Source: Mesorhizobium sp. L-8-3
GTDB taxonomy: Bacteria > Pseudomonadota > Alphaproteobacteria > Rhizobiales > Rhizobiaceae
Length of the DNA: 64,000 nt
NCBI RefSeq assembly: GCF_016756615.1
Contig: NZ_AP023262.1
Location: forward strand, 6,077,501-6,141,500
Direction: 5' to 3'
A program made the position numbers and the translations under genes. Below are positions 17,708 through 28,459 of this stretch, piece by piece. A model generated the notes under the pieces. That model worked only from the letters and a program-made list of their open reading frames with translations, made no database searches and was not told the DNA's origin. Every line of letters starts with the position of its first letter. Within the stretch, counting starts at the first letter, position 1.

Positions 17708-20700
17708 ATGCCGACGGCGATCGACGACGTGCTGAGCATGCTCGAAAACGCCGTGCTCAACGGCAATGTCTTCAACGCCAATGGCGCAGGCGGCAGTCCT
17801 GACGTCGATCCCGGCAGCGTGATCGCGGTCAACGGCCAGACTGCAAGGGTGAACACGTCGTTCGCGCTGCCTTCGGGTGCCTTGCTCACGCTCAACAGCA
17901 ACGGAACATTCACATACACCCCCAATGGCGCATTCGATCTCGCCCAGCCCGGTTCGGGCGCGAGCAATCTGACGGCCACCGACACTTTCACCTACACGAT
18001 ATCGGGCGGAGACACGGCAACCGTAACCATCACGGTCACCGGCGTCGACGGGAGCGACACTCTTCAAGGAACGGCGGGGAACGATGTGCTGTTCGGCAGC
18101 ATCGGCGACGACATCCTGTTGGGCGGGGCGGGCAATGACACGCTGGTGGGCGGGAGCGGCTCGGACCGTCTCGAAGGCGGCGCCGGCAACGACCTCTATG
18201 TCCTGGGCGCGGAGAACGACACCGTTATCGACAGCAGCGGCATCGACACGATCAGTTCCACCATCGACCGAAGCCTCGTCGGATATGCGGCAATCGAAAA
18301 CCTGACGCTGCTTGGAACGGCGGCGATCAAGGGCACCGGCAACGGCCTTGCCAACATCATCGACGGATACCAGAACACGAAGGCGAATGTGTTGACCGGC
18401 CTCGGCGGCAACGACACCTATATCGTCGGCGCGGGCGACACGGTCGTCGAGGCATCAGGCGGCGGCAACGACATCGTCGGCAGCCATGTCACCTTCACGC
18501 TGCCGGCCAATGTCGAGAACCTCGCTCTGCTCGGATCGGCCCTCGTCAATGGCACCGGCAACAGTCTCGCCAACACCATCGACGGGTCGCGCAACGTCAA
18601 GGCCAACGTGCTGACCGGGCTCGGTGGCGACGACACCTATCTCATCGGCGCAGGCGATACCGTCGTGGAGGCCGCGAACGGCGGCAACGACACGGTGCGC
18701 GCGCTCGTTGGCCATACGCTGTCGGCCAATGTCGAAAACCTCGTCCTGGTCGGCACGGCTGTCATCAACGGCGCCGGCAACGCACTCGCCAACAGGCTCG
18801 ACGGTTCGCAGAACAGCAAGGCCAACGCGCTCTACGGCTTCGCCGGCGACGATGCCTATGTGGTCGGCGCCGGCGACACCGTCGTCGAGGCGGCCGGCGC
18901 CGGTAACGACACCGTCGGCACTTATGTCACCTTCACCCTGCCGGCCAATGTCGAGAACCTGACGCTGCTCGGATCGGCCGCTATCGACGGCACCGGCAAC
19001 AACGTCGCCAATACGATCGACGGCTCACTGAACGTCAGGGCCAATGTGCTGAGAGGGCTGGCCGGCGACGACACCTATTTCATCGGCGCGGGCGACACGG
19101 TGGTCGAAGCGGCGAACGGCGGCAACGATACCGTGCGCTCCTTCGTCGGGCACGCGCTCTCGGCCAATGTCGAGAATCTGGTTCTGCTCGGATCCGGCTT
19201 CATCAACGGTGCCGGCAACAATCTCGCCAACACGATCGACGGCTCTCAGAACGCCAAGGCCAATGTCCTCAGAGGCCTCGCAGGCGACGACACCTACGTC
19301 ATCGGCGCAGGCGACACGGTTGTCGAGGACGCGTCCGCCGGCAACGACACTGTGCGTTCGCTCGTCGGCCATACGCTTTCGACAAATGTCGAGAATCTGA
19401 TTCTCACCGGCACCGGCATCATCAACGGCACCGGCAACAATCTCGCCAACACGATCGACGGCTCCCAGAATTCCAGGGCCAATGTGCTCAGGGGGCTTGC
19501 GGGCGACGACACCTACATCATCGGTGCAGGCGACACGGTCGTCGAGGCGGCGGGCGGCGGCAAGGATACGGTGCGCACCTTCGTCAACCATACGCTCGCA
19601 GCCAATGTCGAGAACCTGGTCCTGGTGGGCACGGCCATCGTCAGCGGTACAGGAAACAACCTCGCCAACACCATCGACGGCTCGAAGAATGCGAGGGCCA
19701 ATGTGCTCAAGGGCCTCGGCGGCAATGACAGTTATGTGCTCGGCGCCGGCGACACCGTCGTCGAAGCGGCCGGCGGCGGCACCGATACTGTCGGGTCCAT
19801 GGTCGGTGTCACCTTGTCGGCCAATGTCGAGAACCTCACGCTGCTCGGTTCCGCGGCGATCAACGGCACCGGGAACAACCTCGCCAATGTCATCGACGGC
19901 ACCTTGAACAACAGGGCCAATGTGCTGCGGGGCCTCGCCGGCGACGACACCTATTTCATCGGCGTCGGCGACACGGTCGTCGAAGCCGCATCCGCAGGCA
20001 ACGACACCGTGCGTTCACTGGTCAGCCATGTTCTGTCGGCCAATGTCGAGAACCTCCTGCTGATCGGCTCTCTTGCCCTCACCGGAATCGGCAACAACCT
20101 CGCCAATGTGATCGACGGGACGCAGAGTTCCAAGGCCAACACGCTGAAAGGGCTAGGCGGCAACGACATCTACGTCGTCGGCACAGGCGACACGGTTGTC
20201 GAGGCGGCCAATGGCGGCAACGATACCGTGCGCTCCTTCGTCAGCCACACATTGTCGGCCAATGTCGAGAGCCTCACGCTCATCGGGTCGGGAATAGCGA
20301 GCGCCACCGGCAACAATCTCGCCAACACGATCGATGGCTCCCAGAACGCCAGGGCCAATCAGCTCCGGGGCCTCGGCGGCAACGACACCTATTTCGTCGG
20401 TGCGGGCGACAGCGTGATCGAGGCCGCCGGCGGCGGCAACGACACGGTCTTCGCCTTCGTCGGCCATACGCTGTCCGCCAATGTCGAGAACCTGGTCCTC
20501 ACGGGAACGGCGGCCATCGCCGGCATCGGCAACAACCTGTCGAACCTGCTCGACGGCAGTCGCAATACCAGATCGAACCAGCTCAAGGGTCTTGGCGGCG
20601 ACGACACCTATTTCATCGGCGCCGGCGACACCGTCGTCGAGGCGGCGTCGGGCGGCAAGGACACAGTGCGTTCCCTCGTGAGCCACACGCTGTCGGCCAA

Positions 20701-21190
20701 TGTGGAGAATCTGGTACTGACCGGCACCTCTGCAACCATCGGCAAAGGCAACGGTCTCGCCAATGTCATCACGGGAAACAACGCCGCCAACCGGCTCGAA
20801 GGCGGCGCGGGCGACGACTATCTGAGCGGCGGCCTCGGCAAGGACGTCCTTGTCGGCGGAGCAGGAAGGGACGGCTTCGTCTTCGAAGCCGCTCTCAATG
20901 GCGCCAACAATGTCGACACGATCCTCGATTTCGATGCAAGCAACGACGGGATCCTGCTCGACAATGCCGTGATGGCAGGACTGGGAACGGCGCGGGGAGC
21001 GCTTGATCCGACCAAATATTGGGCGAGCGAGACCGGCCTTGCCCACGACGCCGACGATCGCATCATCCTCGACGTCAAGACTGGCAAGCTGTTCTACGAC
21101 TCCAACGGCAGCGCAGCCGGCGGCTCGACCCATTTCGCGACCATCTCGGCCAATCTGCTGCTTGCACCGGGCCATTTCCTGGTCATCTGA
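17708..21190 (+). CDS. Large RTX-type calcium-binding secreted protein with 73-residue repeats
   Basis: 1160 residues from ATG 17708, with GGAGAGG 8 nt upstream. It has no Sec signal. Order: an Ig/cadherin-like domain (about 10-115, with LTLNSNGTFTYTPNGAF and DTFTYTISGG); classic RTX nonapeptides (GNDVLFGSIGDDILLGGAGND and relatives); eleven tandem 73-residue units; a last RTX block (LEGGAGDDYLSGGLGKD); and a C-terminal domain (DTILDFDASNDGILLDN to STHFATISANLLLAPGHFLVI) of the kind that carries type I secretion signals. The protein is probably exported by a type I system to the surface or medium, where calcium folds it. No transporter genes are in the window. Possible roles are adhesion or biofilm matrix; function unknown. 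Confidence 0.9.
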   Translation: MPTAIDDVLSMLENAVLNGNVFNANGAGGSPDVDPGSVIAVNGQTARVNTSFALPSGALLTLNSNGTFTYTPNGAFDLAQPGSGASNLTATDTFTYTISGGDTATVTITVTGVDGSDTLQGTAGNDVLFGSIGDDILLGGAGNDTLVGGSGSDRLEGGAGNDLYVLGAENDTVIDSSGIDTISSTIDRSLVGYAAIENLTLLGTAAIKGTGNGLANIIDGYQNTKANVLTGLGGNDTYIVGAGDTVVEASGGGNDIVGSHVTFTLPANVENLALLGSALVNGTGNSLANTIDGSRNVKANVLTGLGGDDTYLIGAGDTVVEAANGGNDTVRALVGHTLSANVENLVLVGTAVINGAGNALANRLDGSQNSKANALYGFAGDDAYVVGAGDTVVEAAGAGNDTVGTYVTFTLPANVENLTLLGSAAIDGTGNNVANTIDGSLNVRANVLRGLAGDDTYFIGAGDTVVEAANGGNDTVRSFVGHALSANVENLVLLGSGFINGAGNNLANTIDGSQNAKANVLRGLAGDDTYVIGAGDTVVEDASAGNDTVRSLVGHTLSTNVENLILTGTGIINGTGNNLANTIDGSQNSRANVLRGLAGDDTYIIGAGDTVVEAAGGGKDTVRTFVNHTLAANVENLVLVGTAIVSGTGNNLANTIDGSKNARANVLKGLGGNDSYVLGAGDTVVEAAGGGTDTVGSMVGVTLSANVENLTLLGSAAINGTGNNLANVIDGTLNNRANVLRGLAGDDTYFIGVGDTVVEAASAGNDTVRSLVSHVLSANVENLLLIGSLALTGIGNNLANVIDGTQSSKANTLKGLGGNDIYVVGTGDTVVEAANGGNDTVRSFVSHTLSANVESLTLIGSGIASATGNNLANTIDGSQNARANQLRGLGGNDTYFVGAGDSVIEAAGGGNDTVFAFVGHTLSANVENLVLTGTAAIAGIGNNLSNLLDGSRNTRSNQLKGLGGDDTYFIGAGDTVVEAASGGKDTVRSLVSHTLSANVENLVLTGTSATIGKGNGLANVITGNNAANRLEGGAGDDYLSGGLGKDVLVGGAGRDGFVFEAALNGANNVDTILDFDASNDGILLDNAVMAGLGTARGALDPTKYWASETGLAHDADDRIILDVKTGKLFYDSNGSAAGGSTHFATISANLLLAPGHFLVI
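18332..20740 (+). repeat. Eleven tandem 219-bp coding repeats in the RTX gene
   Basis: The units follow each other without a single indel: 11 x 219 = 2409 bp. Each encodes 73 residues of the form GTGNNLAN-I-DGSxNxxANVL, then GLGGxDTYxxGAGDTVVEA, then GGNDTVRSxVxHTLSANVENLxLxG. The GGxDT and GAGDT parts resemble RTX calcium sites. Units differ mostly at third codon positions and at a few residues, and two (units 1 and 3) share the variant TFTLPANVENL. Partial, degenerate units flank the array. Confidence 0.93.
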
Positions 21191-21280
21191 GCTTCCGGGC
21201 ACCGGCGGTCAAACGACCTGCAGCCCTCTTGAATTAATTGAACGTTTGTTTTATTAAGGCGCGCAACGGGAGGATGATCC

Positions 21281-21910
21281 ATGGCGCGGACCACGGGTTC
21301 GGACGGAGAGAAGACGGAAGCGGCGCTGCGCGAGGCTGCAGTCAATCTGATTGCCCGCTACGGCTACGAGGCGGTTTCGATGCGCCAGCTTGCCGCCGAG
21401 GTCGGCGTCCAGGCCGCTGCCCTCTACCGTTATTTCCCGACCAAGGAAGACCTGCTGTTCACGCTGATGCGGGAACACATGGAGGCGCTGATATCGGGCT
21501 GGAACACCGCCGGTGCCGATGCAGAAGGCCCGGTCGCGCAACTCGCCGCCTTCGTCGACCATCACATCCGCTTCCATGTCACGCGCCGTCACGCCACCCA
21601 CGTCTCCAATCTGGAACTGCGCAGCCTGTCGCCGGAGCGGCTCACGCATATCCTGCGGTTGCGCGCGAGCTACGAGAAGGAGCTGCGCGCCATCCTGCGC
21701 GAGGGAGCCCGCAGCGGCGACTTCCTCATCGACGACATCGGCCTGACCGCCATGGCGATCATCCAGATGATCACCGGCGTCATCGTGTGGTTCAGGCCGG
21801 ACGAGCGCCTGTCTGTCGAAGAGGTCGCGGGAACCTATCTTTCAATGACGATGCGCCTCACCGGCGCGGCCATTTCAAGTGAGAAGAAAAATGTACACGC
21901 ACTCGCTTAA
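21281..21910 (+). CDS. TetR/AcrR-family regulator of the leucine catabolic genes (inferred)
   Basis: 209 residues, with GGGAGG before the ATG. The N-terminal helix-turn-helix is clear (AAVNLIARYGYEAVSMRQLAAEVGVQAAALYRYFPTK, residues about 18-50, shown here only as the general TetR pattern), followed by a ligand-binding helical domain. The last 20 bp overlap the isovaleryl-CoA dehydrogenase gene, so it is co-transcribed with and probably controls that gene; TetR-type regulators of liu operons are known in proteobacteria. Ahead of it, TTAAT at about 21234 and ATTAA at about 21253 form a short inverted pair in an AT-rich stretch that could be promoter or operator. Confidence 0.85.
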   Translation: MARTTGSDGEKTEAALREAAVNLIARYGYEAVSMRQLAAEVGVQAAALYRYFPTKEDLLFTLMREHMEALISGWNTAGADAEGPVAQLAAFVDHHIRFHVTRRHATHVSNLELRSLSPERLTHILRLRASYEKELRAILREGARSGDFLIDDIGLTAMAIIQMITGVIVWFRPDERLSVEEVAGTYLSMTMRLTGAAISSEKKNVHALA

Positions 21911-23054
21911 CTTCGGGCTCGGCGAAGACATCGAGGCGCTGCGCGACATGGTGCGACGCTTCGCCCAGGAAAAGATCGCCCCGCTCGCTGCCGACATCGA
22001 CGGCTCGAACGAGTTTCCGCCGCATCTGTGGAAAGAACTCGGCCAGCTCGGCCTGCTCGGCATCACCGCCGATCCGGAACATGGAGGTTCCGGCATGGGC
22101 TATCTGGCACAGGTCGTGGCGATCGAGGAGATCAGCCGCGCTTCCGCCTCCGTCGGCCTGTCCTACGGCGCCCATTCCAATCTGTGCGTGAACCAGATCA
22201 ATCGCTGGGGCACGCAGGAACAGAAGGCCCGCTATCTGCCCGATCTCTGCACGGGCGACCATGTCGGCGCTCTGGCCATGTCGGAATCGGGCTCCGGCTC
22301 CGATGTGGTGTCGATGCGGCTGAGAGCGGAGAAGCGCAACGACCATTTCCTGCTCAACGGCACCAAGATGTGGATCACCAATGGGCCTGATGCCGACACG
22401 ATGGTCGTCTACGCCAAGACCGACCCGGAGCGGAACTCCCGTGGCATCACCGCCTTCATCGTCGAAAAGCAGATGAGCGGCTTCTCGGTGGCCCAGAAGC
22501 TCGACAAGCTCGGCATGCGCGGCTCCAACACCGGAGAGCTGGTTTTCGACAATGTCCAGGTTCCCTTCGAGAATGTCCTCCACGAGGAGGGACGCGGCGT
22601 CGAGGTGCTGATGTCCGGCCTGGACTACGAGCGCGTCACGCTCGCGGCCGGCCCGGTCGGCATCATGGCCGCCTGCATGGACACGGTCGTTCCCTATGTG
22701 CACGAGCGCAAGCAGTTCGGCCAGCCGATCGGCGAATTCCAACTCGTGCAGGGCAAGCTCGCCGATATGTATTCGACGATGAATGCCTGCCGCGCCTATG
22801 TCTATGCTGTCGCGGCAGCCTGCGACAGGGGCGAGACCACACGCAAGGATTCGGCCGGCTGCGTGCTCTACGCCGCCGAAAAGGCGACGCGCATGGCGCT
22901 CGACGCGATCCAGCTGCTCGGCGGCAACGGCTACATCAACGACTATCCGACCGGACGCTTTCTCCGCGACGCCAAGCTCTACGAGATCGGCGCCGGCACC
23001 AGCGAGATCCGGCGCTGGCTGATCGGCCGGGAGATCATGGCGGAAGCAATCTGA
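21891..23054 (+). CDS. ivd: Isovaleryl-CoA dehydrogenase
   Basis: 387 residues from ATG 21891 (GAGAAG upstream; a GTG at 21879 is less likely). It follows the acyl-CoA dehydrogenase plan: an N-terminal helical domain (LGEDIEALRDMVRRFAQ), ALAMSESGSGSDVVSMRLRA near 128-147, KMWITNGPDADTMVVYAKT near 162-180, then DYERVTLAAGPVGIM near 247, where the Glu of YERV is the catalytic base position of isovaleryl-CoA dehydrogenases. C-terminal LLGGNGYINDYPTGRFLRDAKLYEIGAGT matches the family. It oxidises isovaleryl-CoA to 3-methylcrotonyl-CoA, passing electrons to ETF; the ETF-QO gene is at 33890-35566. The next genes encode the following step. Confidence 0.92.
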   Translation: MYTHSLNFGLGEDIEALRDMVRRFAQEKIAPLAADIDGSNEFPPHLWKELGQLGLLGITADPEHGGSGMGYLAQVVAIEEISRASASVGLSYGAHSNLCVNQINRWGTQEQKARYLPDLCTGDHVGALAMSESGSGSDVVSMRLRAEKRNDHFLLNGTKMWITNGPDADTMVVYAKTDPERNSRGITAFIVEKQMSGFSVAQKLDKLGMRGSNTGELVFDNVQVPFENVLHEEGRGVEVLMSGLDYERVTLAAGPVGIMAACMDTVVPYVHERKQFGQPIGEFQLVQGKLADMYSTMNACRAYVYAVAAACDRGETTRKDSAGCVLYAAEKATRMALDAIQLLGGNGYINDYPTGRFLRDAKLYEIGAGTSEIRRWLIGREIMAEAI

Positions 23055-23071
23055 AGTCGCGGCGCGAGCGG

Positions 23072-23094
23072 ACCGGCAGCGCGCCGGTTCTTTT
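23072..23094 (+). terminator. Possible attenuating terminator after ivd
   Basis: A 6-bp stem (ACCGGC at 23072-23077, GCCGGT at 23083-23088) followed by TCTTTT, 17 bp after the ivd stop. The carboxylase genes start 108 bp further on, so this may lower rather than stop read-through. Confidence 0.5.
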
Positions 23095-23201
23095 CGCGAT
23101 ATAGTTCGACCGGAGGTGGCGGCGATCCGCTGGCTTCACTGCTCCGAACCGACAAGCATACAAGGCCGTTGCGCCACCAAGGGATCTGAGAACGAACTCA
23201 T

Positions 23202-24809
23202 ATGGCCACCCTCCACACCCAGCTCTCCCCCCTTTCCGACACCTTCAAGGCCAATGCCGACCGCATGCGGGCGCTGGTCGCCGACATCGGCGCCAAGGCC
23301 TCGACGATCGAGCGTGGCGGCCCCGAGGATGCGCGCGACCGCCATGTCGCGCGCGGCAAGCTCCTGCCGCGCCAGCGGCTGGCGCAGTTGCTCGACACCG
23401 GCTCGCCCTTCCTCGAGATCGGCCAGTTCGCCGCCTGGGACATGTATGGCGGCGATATCGCCGCGGCCGGGATGATCGCCGGCATCGGCAGGGTCGAGGG
23501 GCGCGAGGTCATGGTGGTGGTCAATGACGCCACGGTGAAGGGCGGCACCTATTATCCTCTGACGGTGAAGAAGCATCTTCGCGCCCAGGAGATCGCGCTG
23601 CAGAACAATCTGCCTTGCGTCTATCTCGTCGATTCCGGCGGCGCCAACCTGCCCAACCAGGACGAAGTGTTTCCCGATCGCGAGCATTTCGGACGCATCT
23701 TCTACAACCAGGCCAATATGAGCGCGGCCGGCATCCCGCAGATCGCCTGCGTCATGGGGTCGTGCACCGCGGGCGGCGCCTATGTGCCGGCGATGTCGGA
23801 CGAGACCATCATGGTGCGCAAGCAGGCGACGATCTTCCTCGGCGGCCCGCCGCTGGTGAAGGCGGCGACCGGCGAGGACGTGACGGCCGAGGAACTCGGC
23901 GGCGCCGACCTCCATACCCGCGAATCCGGGGTCGCCGACCACTACGCATATGACGACGAGCAGGCGCTCGCCATCACCCGGCGCATCGTCAAGAACCTCA
24001 ACCGCAAGAAGACGATCGGCCTTGATCTCAGGTCGCCCGAGGCGCCGCTCTATGCGGGAGACGAGATCTACGGCGTGATCCCCGCCGACCTGCGCCAGCC
24101 TTACGACGTACGCGAGGTGATCGCGCGCGTGGTCGACGGCTCGGAGCTTGACGAGTTCAAGCAGAACTACGGCACCACGTTGGTCACCGGTTTCGCCCAT
24201 ATTCACGGCATGCCGGTCGGCATCATCGCCAACAACGGCGTGCTGTTCTCCGAAAGCGCCCTGAAGGGCGCCCATTTCATCGAGCTCTGCTGCCAGCGCC
24301 GGATTCCGCTGGTCTTCCTGCAGAACATCACCGGCTTCATGGTCGGCCGCAAATATGAGGCTGGCGGCATCGCCAAGGACGGCGCCAAGCTGGTCACGGC
24401 CGTCGCGACGGCCCAGGTGCCGAAAGTGACGATGATCATCGGCGGCTCCTTCGGCGCCGGCAATTACGGCATGTGCGGCCGCGCCTATTCGCCCCGCTTT
24501 CTTTGGATGTGGCCCAATGCCCGCATCTCGGTGATGGGCGGCGAGCAGGCCGCCACCGTGCTCGCCATGGTCAAGCGCGAGGGCATAGAGCGCAAGGGCG
24601 GGAACTGGTCCAGGGAAGAAGAGGCCGAGTTCCGCGCGCCGATCCTCGAAAAATACGAGCGCGAGGGTCACCCGCTCTATTCCTCCGCCCGGCTCTGGGA
24701 CGACGGCATCATCGACCCGGCCAGGACCCGCGAGGTGCTGGCCCTGTCGCTCTCGGCCGCGCTCAACGCGCCGGTGCCCGAAACGAAGTTCGGCGTGTTC
24801 AGGATGTAG
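23202..24809 (+). CDS. mccB: Methylcrotonyl-CoA carboxylase, carboxyltransferase (beta) subunit
   Basis: 535 residues, the usual length. Family blocks: RGKLLPRQRLAQLLDTGSPFLE near 47-68, VVNDATVKGGTYYPLTVKKHLRAQEIA near 106-132, YLVDSGGANLPNQDEVFPD near 141-160, and the acyl-CoA and biotin loops GSCTAGGAYVPAMSDE near 188-203 and GGSFGAGNYGMCGRAYSPRFLWMWPNARISVMGG near 414-447 (quoted here only as landmarks). With the biotin-carrying alpha subunit it carboxylates 3-methylcrotonyl-CoA in leucine breakdown. The ribosome binding site is weak. The macro-domain gene starts 3 bp after its stop codon. Confidence 0.93.
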   Translation: MATLHTQLSPLSDTFKANADRMRALVADIGAKASTIERGGPEDARDRHVARGKLLPRQRLAQLLDTGSPFLEIGQFAAWDMYGGDIAAAGMIAGIGRVEGREVMVVVNDATVKGGTYYPLTVKKHLRAQEIALQNNLPCVYLVDSGGANLPNQDEVFPDREHFGRIFYNQANMSAAGIPQIACVMGSCTAGGAYVPAMSDETIMVRKQATIFLGGPPLVKAATGEDVTAEELGGADLHTRESGVADHYAYDDEQALAITRRIVKNLNRKKTIGLDLRSPEAPLYAGDEIYGVIPADLRQPYDVREVIARVVDGSELDEFKQNYGTTLVTGFAHIHGMPVGIIANNGVLFSESALKGAHFIELCCQRRIPLVFLQNITGFMVGRKYEAGGIAKDGAKLVTAVATAQVPKVTMIIGGSFGAGNYGMCGRAYSPRFLWMWPNARISVMGGEQAATVLAMVKREGIERKGGNWSREEEAEFRAPILEKYEREGHPLYSSARLWDDGIIDPARTREVLALSLSAALNAPVPETKFGVFRM

Positions 24810-24812
24810 GCC

Positions 24813-25339
24813 ATGGCAAAGGACCGCATGCAGGCCGTGACTGGCGACATCACCAAGCTCGAGGTCGATGCCATCGTCAACGCCGCCAACAGTTCGCTGC
24901 TCGGCGGTGGGGGCGTCGACGGCGCCATCCATCGCGCCGCTGGCCCCGAGTTGTTGACTGAATGCCGCACCCTCCGAGGCTGCAAGACCGGCGACGCCAA
25001 GATCACCGCCGGTTACAGGCTGCCGGCCAGGCATGTCATCCACACAGTCGGACCGGTCTGGCATGGCGGCGGCGCGGGCGAGGCCGGGCAGCTCGCCTCC
25101 TGCTATCGCCGTTCGCTCGAGCTCGCGCGCGATCATGGCTGCGCCTCGGTCGCCTTCCCGGCGATCTCGACCGGCGTCTATGGCTACCCCAAGGACGAGG
25201 CAGCGACGATCGCGGTCCGCACGGTCGCGGCCTTCCTGGGAGAGAACGCGACACCCGAACGTGTCGTCTTCGTCGGCTTCGACGCGGCAACCACAGAACG
25301 CCATGCTGCCGAGATAGCGGCGCTGAAAGAGATGGGCTG

Positions 25340-25340
<1 letters not shown>
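24813..25340 (+). CDS. Macro-domain protein, O-acetyl-ADP-ribose deacetylase (YmdB-like)
   Basis: 175 residues, cytosolic. ADP-ribose-binding signs: VTGDITKLEVDAIVNAANSSLLGGGGVDGAIH near 9-40 and FPAISTGVYGYPKDEAA near 112-128. The macroD/YmdB class removes acetyl from O-acetyl-ADP-ribose or ADP-ribose from proteins. AGGATGTAGG precedes the ATG. It begins 3 bp after mccB, and its stop codon shares a base with the mccA start (TGATG), so it is fully built into the carboxylase operon. Sirtuin-type deacylation of acyl-lysines makes O-acyl-ADP-ribose, which gives a possible link to acyl-CoA stress; that link is inference. Confidence 0.92.
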
Positions 25341-27298
<1,958 letters not shown>

Positions 27299-27323
27299 GA
27301 TGTGGCGGAGCCAGGCGGCCCGG

Positions 27324-27364
27324 CAACAAAATGGGCGAAGACGGCCCGGCCATTTTGTTGGGAC
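27324..27364 (+). terminator. Terminator of the leucine catabolic operon
   Basis: A perfect 11-bp inverted repeat (CAACAAAATGG at 27324-27334, CCATTTTGTTG at 27350-27360) with a 15-nt loop, 25 bp after the mccA stop. The T-rich right arm supports termination on the plus strand. Confidence 0.75.
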
Positions 27365-27379
27365 GTCACCCGGGGGCGC

Positions 27380-27555
27380 GCCCATTCCCGCACCTTGCCG
27401 TATATGCCGTCGCGCCAGACGTTGATGTCGTAGCTGGCGCTGTCGCCCTTCTCGTCGAAGATGATCGGCCGATCATCGTCTGGGTCGGTTTGCCGGTCTG
27501 GAGCGCCGCCGCGACCACTCCGCGGCCCGGGATCAGTGTGGCCCCGTTGTGATAG
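27380..27555 (-). pseudogene. Remnant of a branched-chain amino acid ABC transporter substrate-binding protein
   Basis: On the minus strand one frame reads GVVAAALQTGKPTQT and, after a frame change near 27480, continues DRPIIFDEKGDSASYDINVW and then RDGIYGKVREW. This matches the C-terminus of Leu/Ile/Val-binding proteins (the usual pattern is a helix ending in a G-x-F-DT-type loop, then G-FDEKGD, then Y-x-V-x-x-W-DGKY). Third codon positions are almost all G or C, as expected for former coding DNA. No start codon, N-terminal part or intact frame remains. Assignment rests on this motif only. Confidence 0.5.
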
Positions 27556-27755
27556 CTGCCGAACGCGGCAGGCGGGCGCGGAAGGCAACCTCGAACGCGG
27601 AAAGGCCGCGCCGGCCTGTTCTCGCCGGTCGCGGCCTTTCACTGGGCCCCCGCCCTTTCTCGCCTCGGCCATCCGGTCCGGCGCTATCCGCGCTCTTTTC
27701 CGGAAGGCATCCCTGTTTGAACTCGTTCAGTTCCCGATCGGTCGCCCGGCGCCGA

Positions 27756-28022
27756 TCAGTGCATCGTCATCCATTCACGCGCTTCGCGAAGAGCGCGGGC
27801 GATCTCGGTCTTCGACATCGTCGCCGACAGTTCCGACCGCAACTCGGCTGCGCGGGCCGAACCCTTGATCGCAGCGATGTTGAACCACTTGTGGGCGGCG
27901 ACGAGGTCGGTCGCGCAGTCGCGCCCGGTCGCATACATCATGCCCAGTTCCAAGAGGATGTCGGCCTGTGCCGTCGAGCCCATGGCGCCAAATCCAGCTT
28001 CAAGCATTTCGAAACGTGCCAT
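27756..28022 (-). CDS. Small Sel1-like repeat protein
   Basis: 88 residues with GGGGA upstream of the ATG. It contains one Sel1-type repeat (ADILLELGMMYATGRDCATDLVAAHKWFNIAAIKGSARAA, about 20-60; only the pattern G-x-MY-x-G, then A-x-KWF-x-A-A-x-G matters). No signal peptide, so presumably a cytosolic scaffold or adaptor. Proteins of this size and form are common in Hyphomicrobiales. Single gene with its own leader. Confidence 0.8.
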   Translation of the reverse strand: MARFEMLEAGFGAMGSTAQADILLELGMMYATGRDCATDLVAAHKWFNIAAIKGSARAAELRSELSATMSKTEIARALREAREWMTMH

Positions 28023-28459
28023 TTCCAGTCCCCTGTCTCGTCTCCTGAGAGCCTGTCCCGCGTTGCCGTCGAGCCGCCCTTTCGATGCTTCCGAGAATGC
28101 GCCGAACGCTTGAATTCGCCGTTAAATGGCTTGCTTAATTTGAGGAAAACAAAGCTAAAACAATAAGTAAACGAGAGAGTTCATTAAGGATAAGGGGCCC
28201 CGGCTTTCCTCGCTTTTCCGAAAGATTCGAGAAAAATCCGATGCGCCCGGCGAAAGCCTTCGCTAACCACGAAAGAGGCTGACGACGATTAAGATATGGT
28301 TGGAGCGCGACTTTCCAGGCTGCGGGGTTCCCGCGAAATATCGCGCATCTTCCCCCACGGCACCGCTTCCGCTTCGGCACGGGCTGGACTAGCTTACGTT
28401 TGCGTAAACGGAAGCGGCGAAGAGCAAGGCCCGCCGCAGGCAACCAATGGGAGGACGTC
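28023..28459. other. Divergent intergenic region
   Basis: About 440 bases between the Sel1-like gene (minus) and the DUF2147 gene (plus). It is AT-rich at 28130-28180, likely promoter DNA for one or both genes. A palindrome at 28394-28410 is listed separately. No coding sequence seen. Confidence 0.45.
28394..28410. promoter_or_regulatory. Candidate MerR-type operator upstream of DUF2147 gene
   Basis: TTACG-TTTG-CGTAA is an inverted repeat followed by ACG, 50 bp ahead of the DUF2147 start. It shares CGTAAACG with the palindrome at 35699-35714. The binding protein is not known; no MerR gene is in the window. Confidence 0.3.

Noticed and set aside
18332..20740. Regular repeats considered as a CRISPR array
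   Set aside because: Units are 219 bp with no constant repeat/variable spacer structure and are continuous coding sequence.
18196..20790. A series of evenly spaced minus-strand open frames of about 60-73 codons across the RTX gene
   Set aside because: They are antisense copies produced by the 219-bp coding repeats; no ribosome sites, and the plus strand encodes a clear protein.
23136..25304. 722-codon minus-strand frame opposite mccB
   Set aside because: Antisense shadow; mccB and the macro-domain gene on the plus strand keep all their family motifs.
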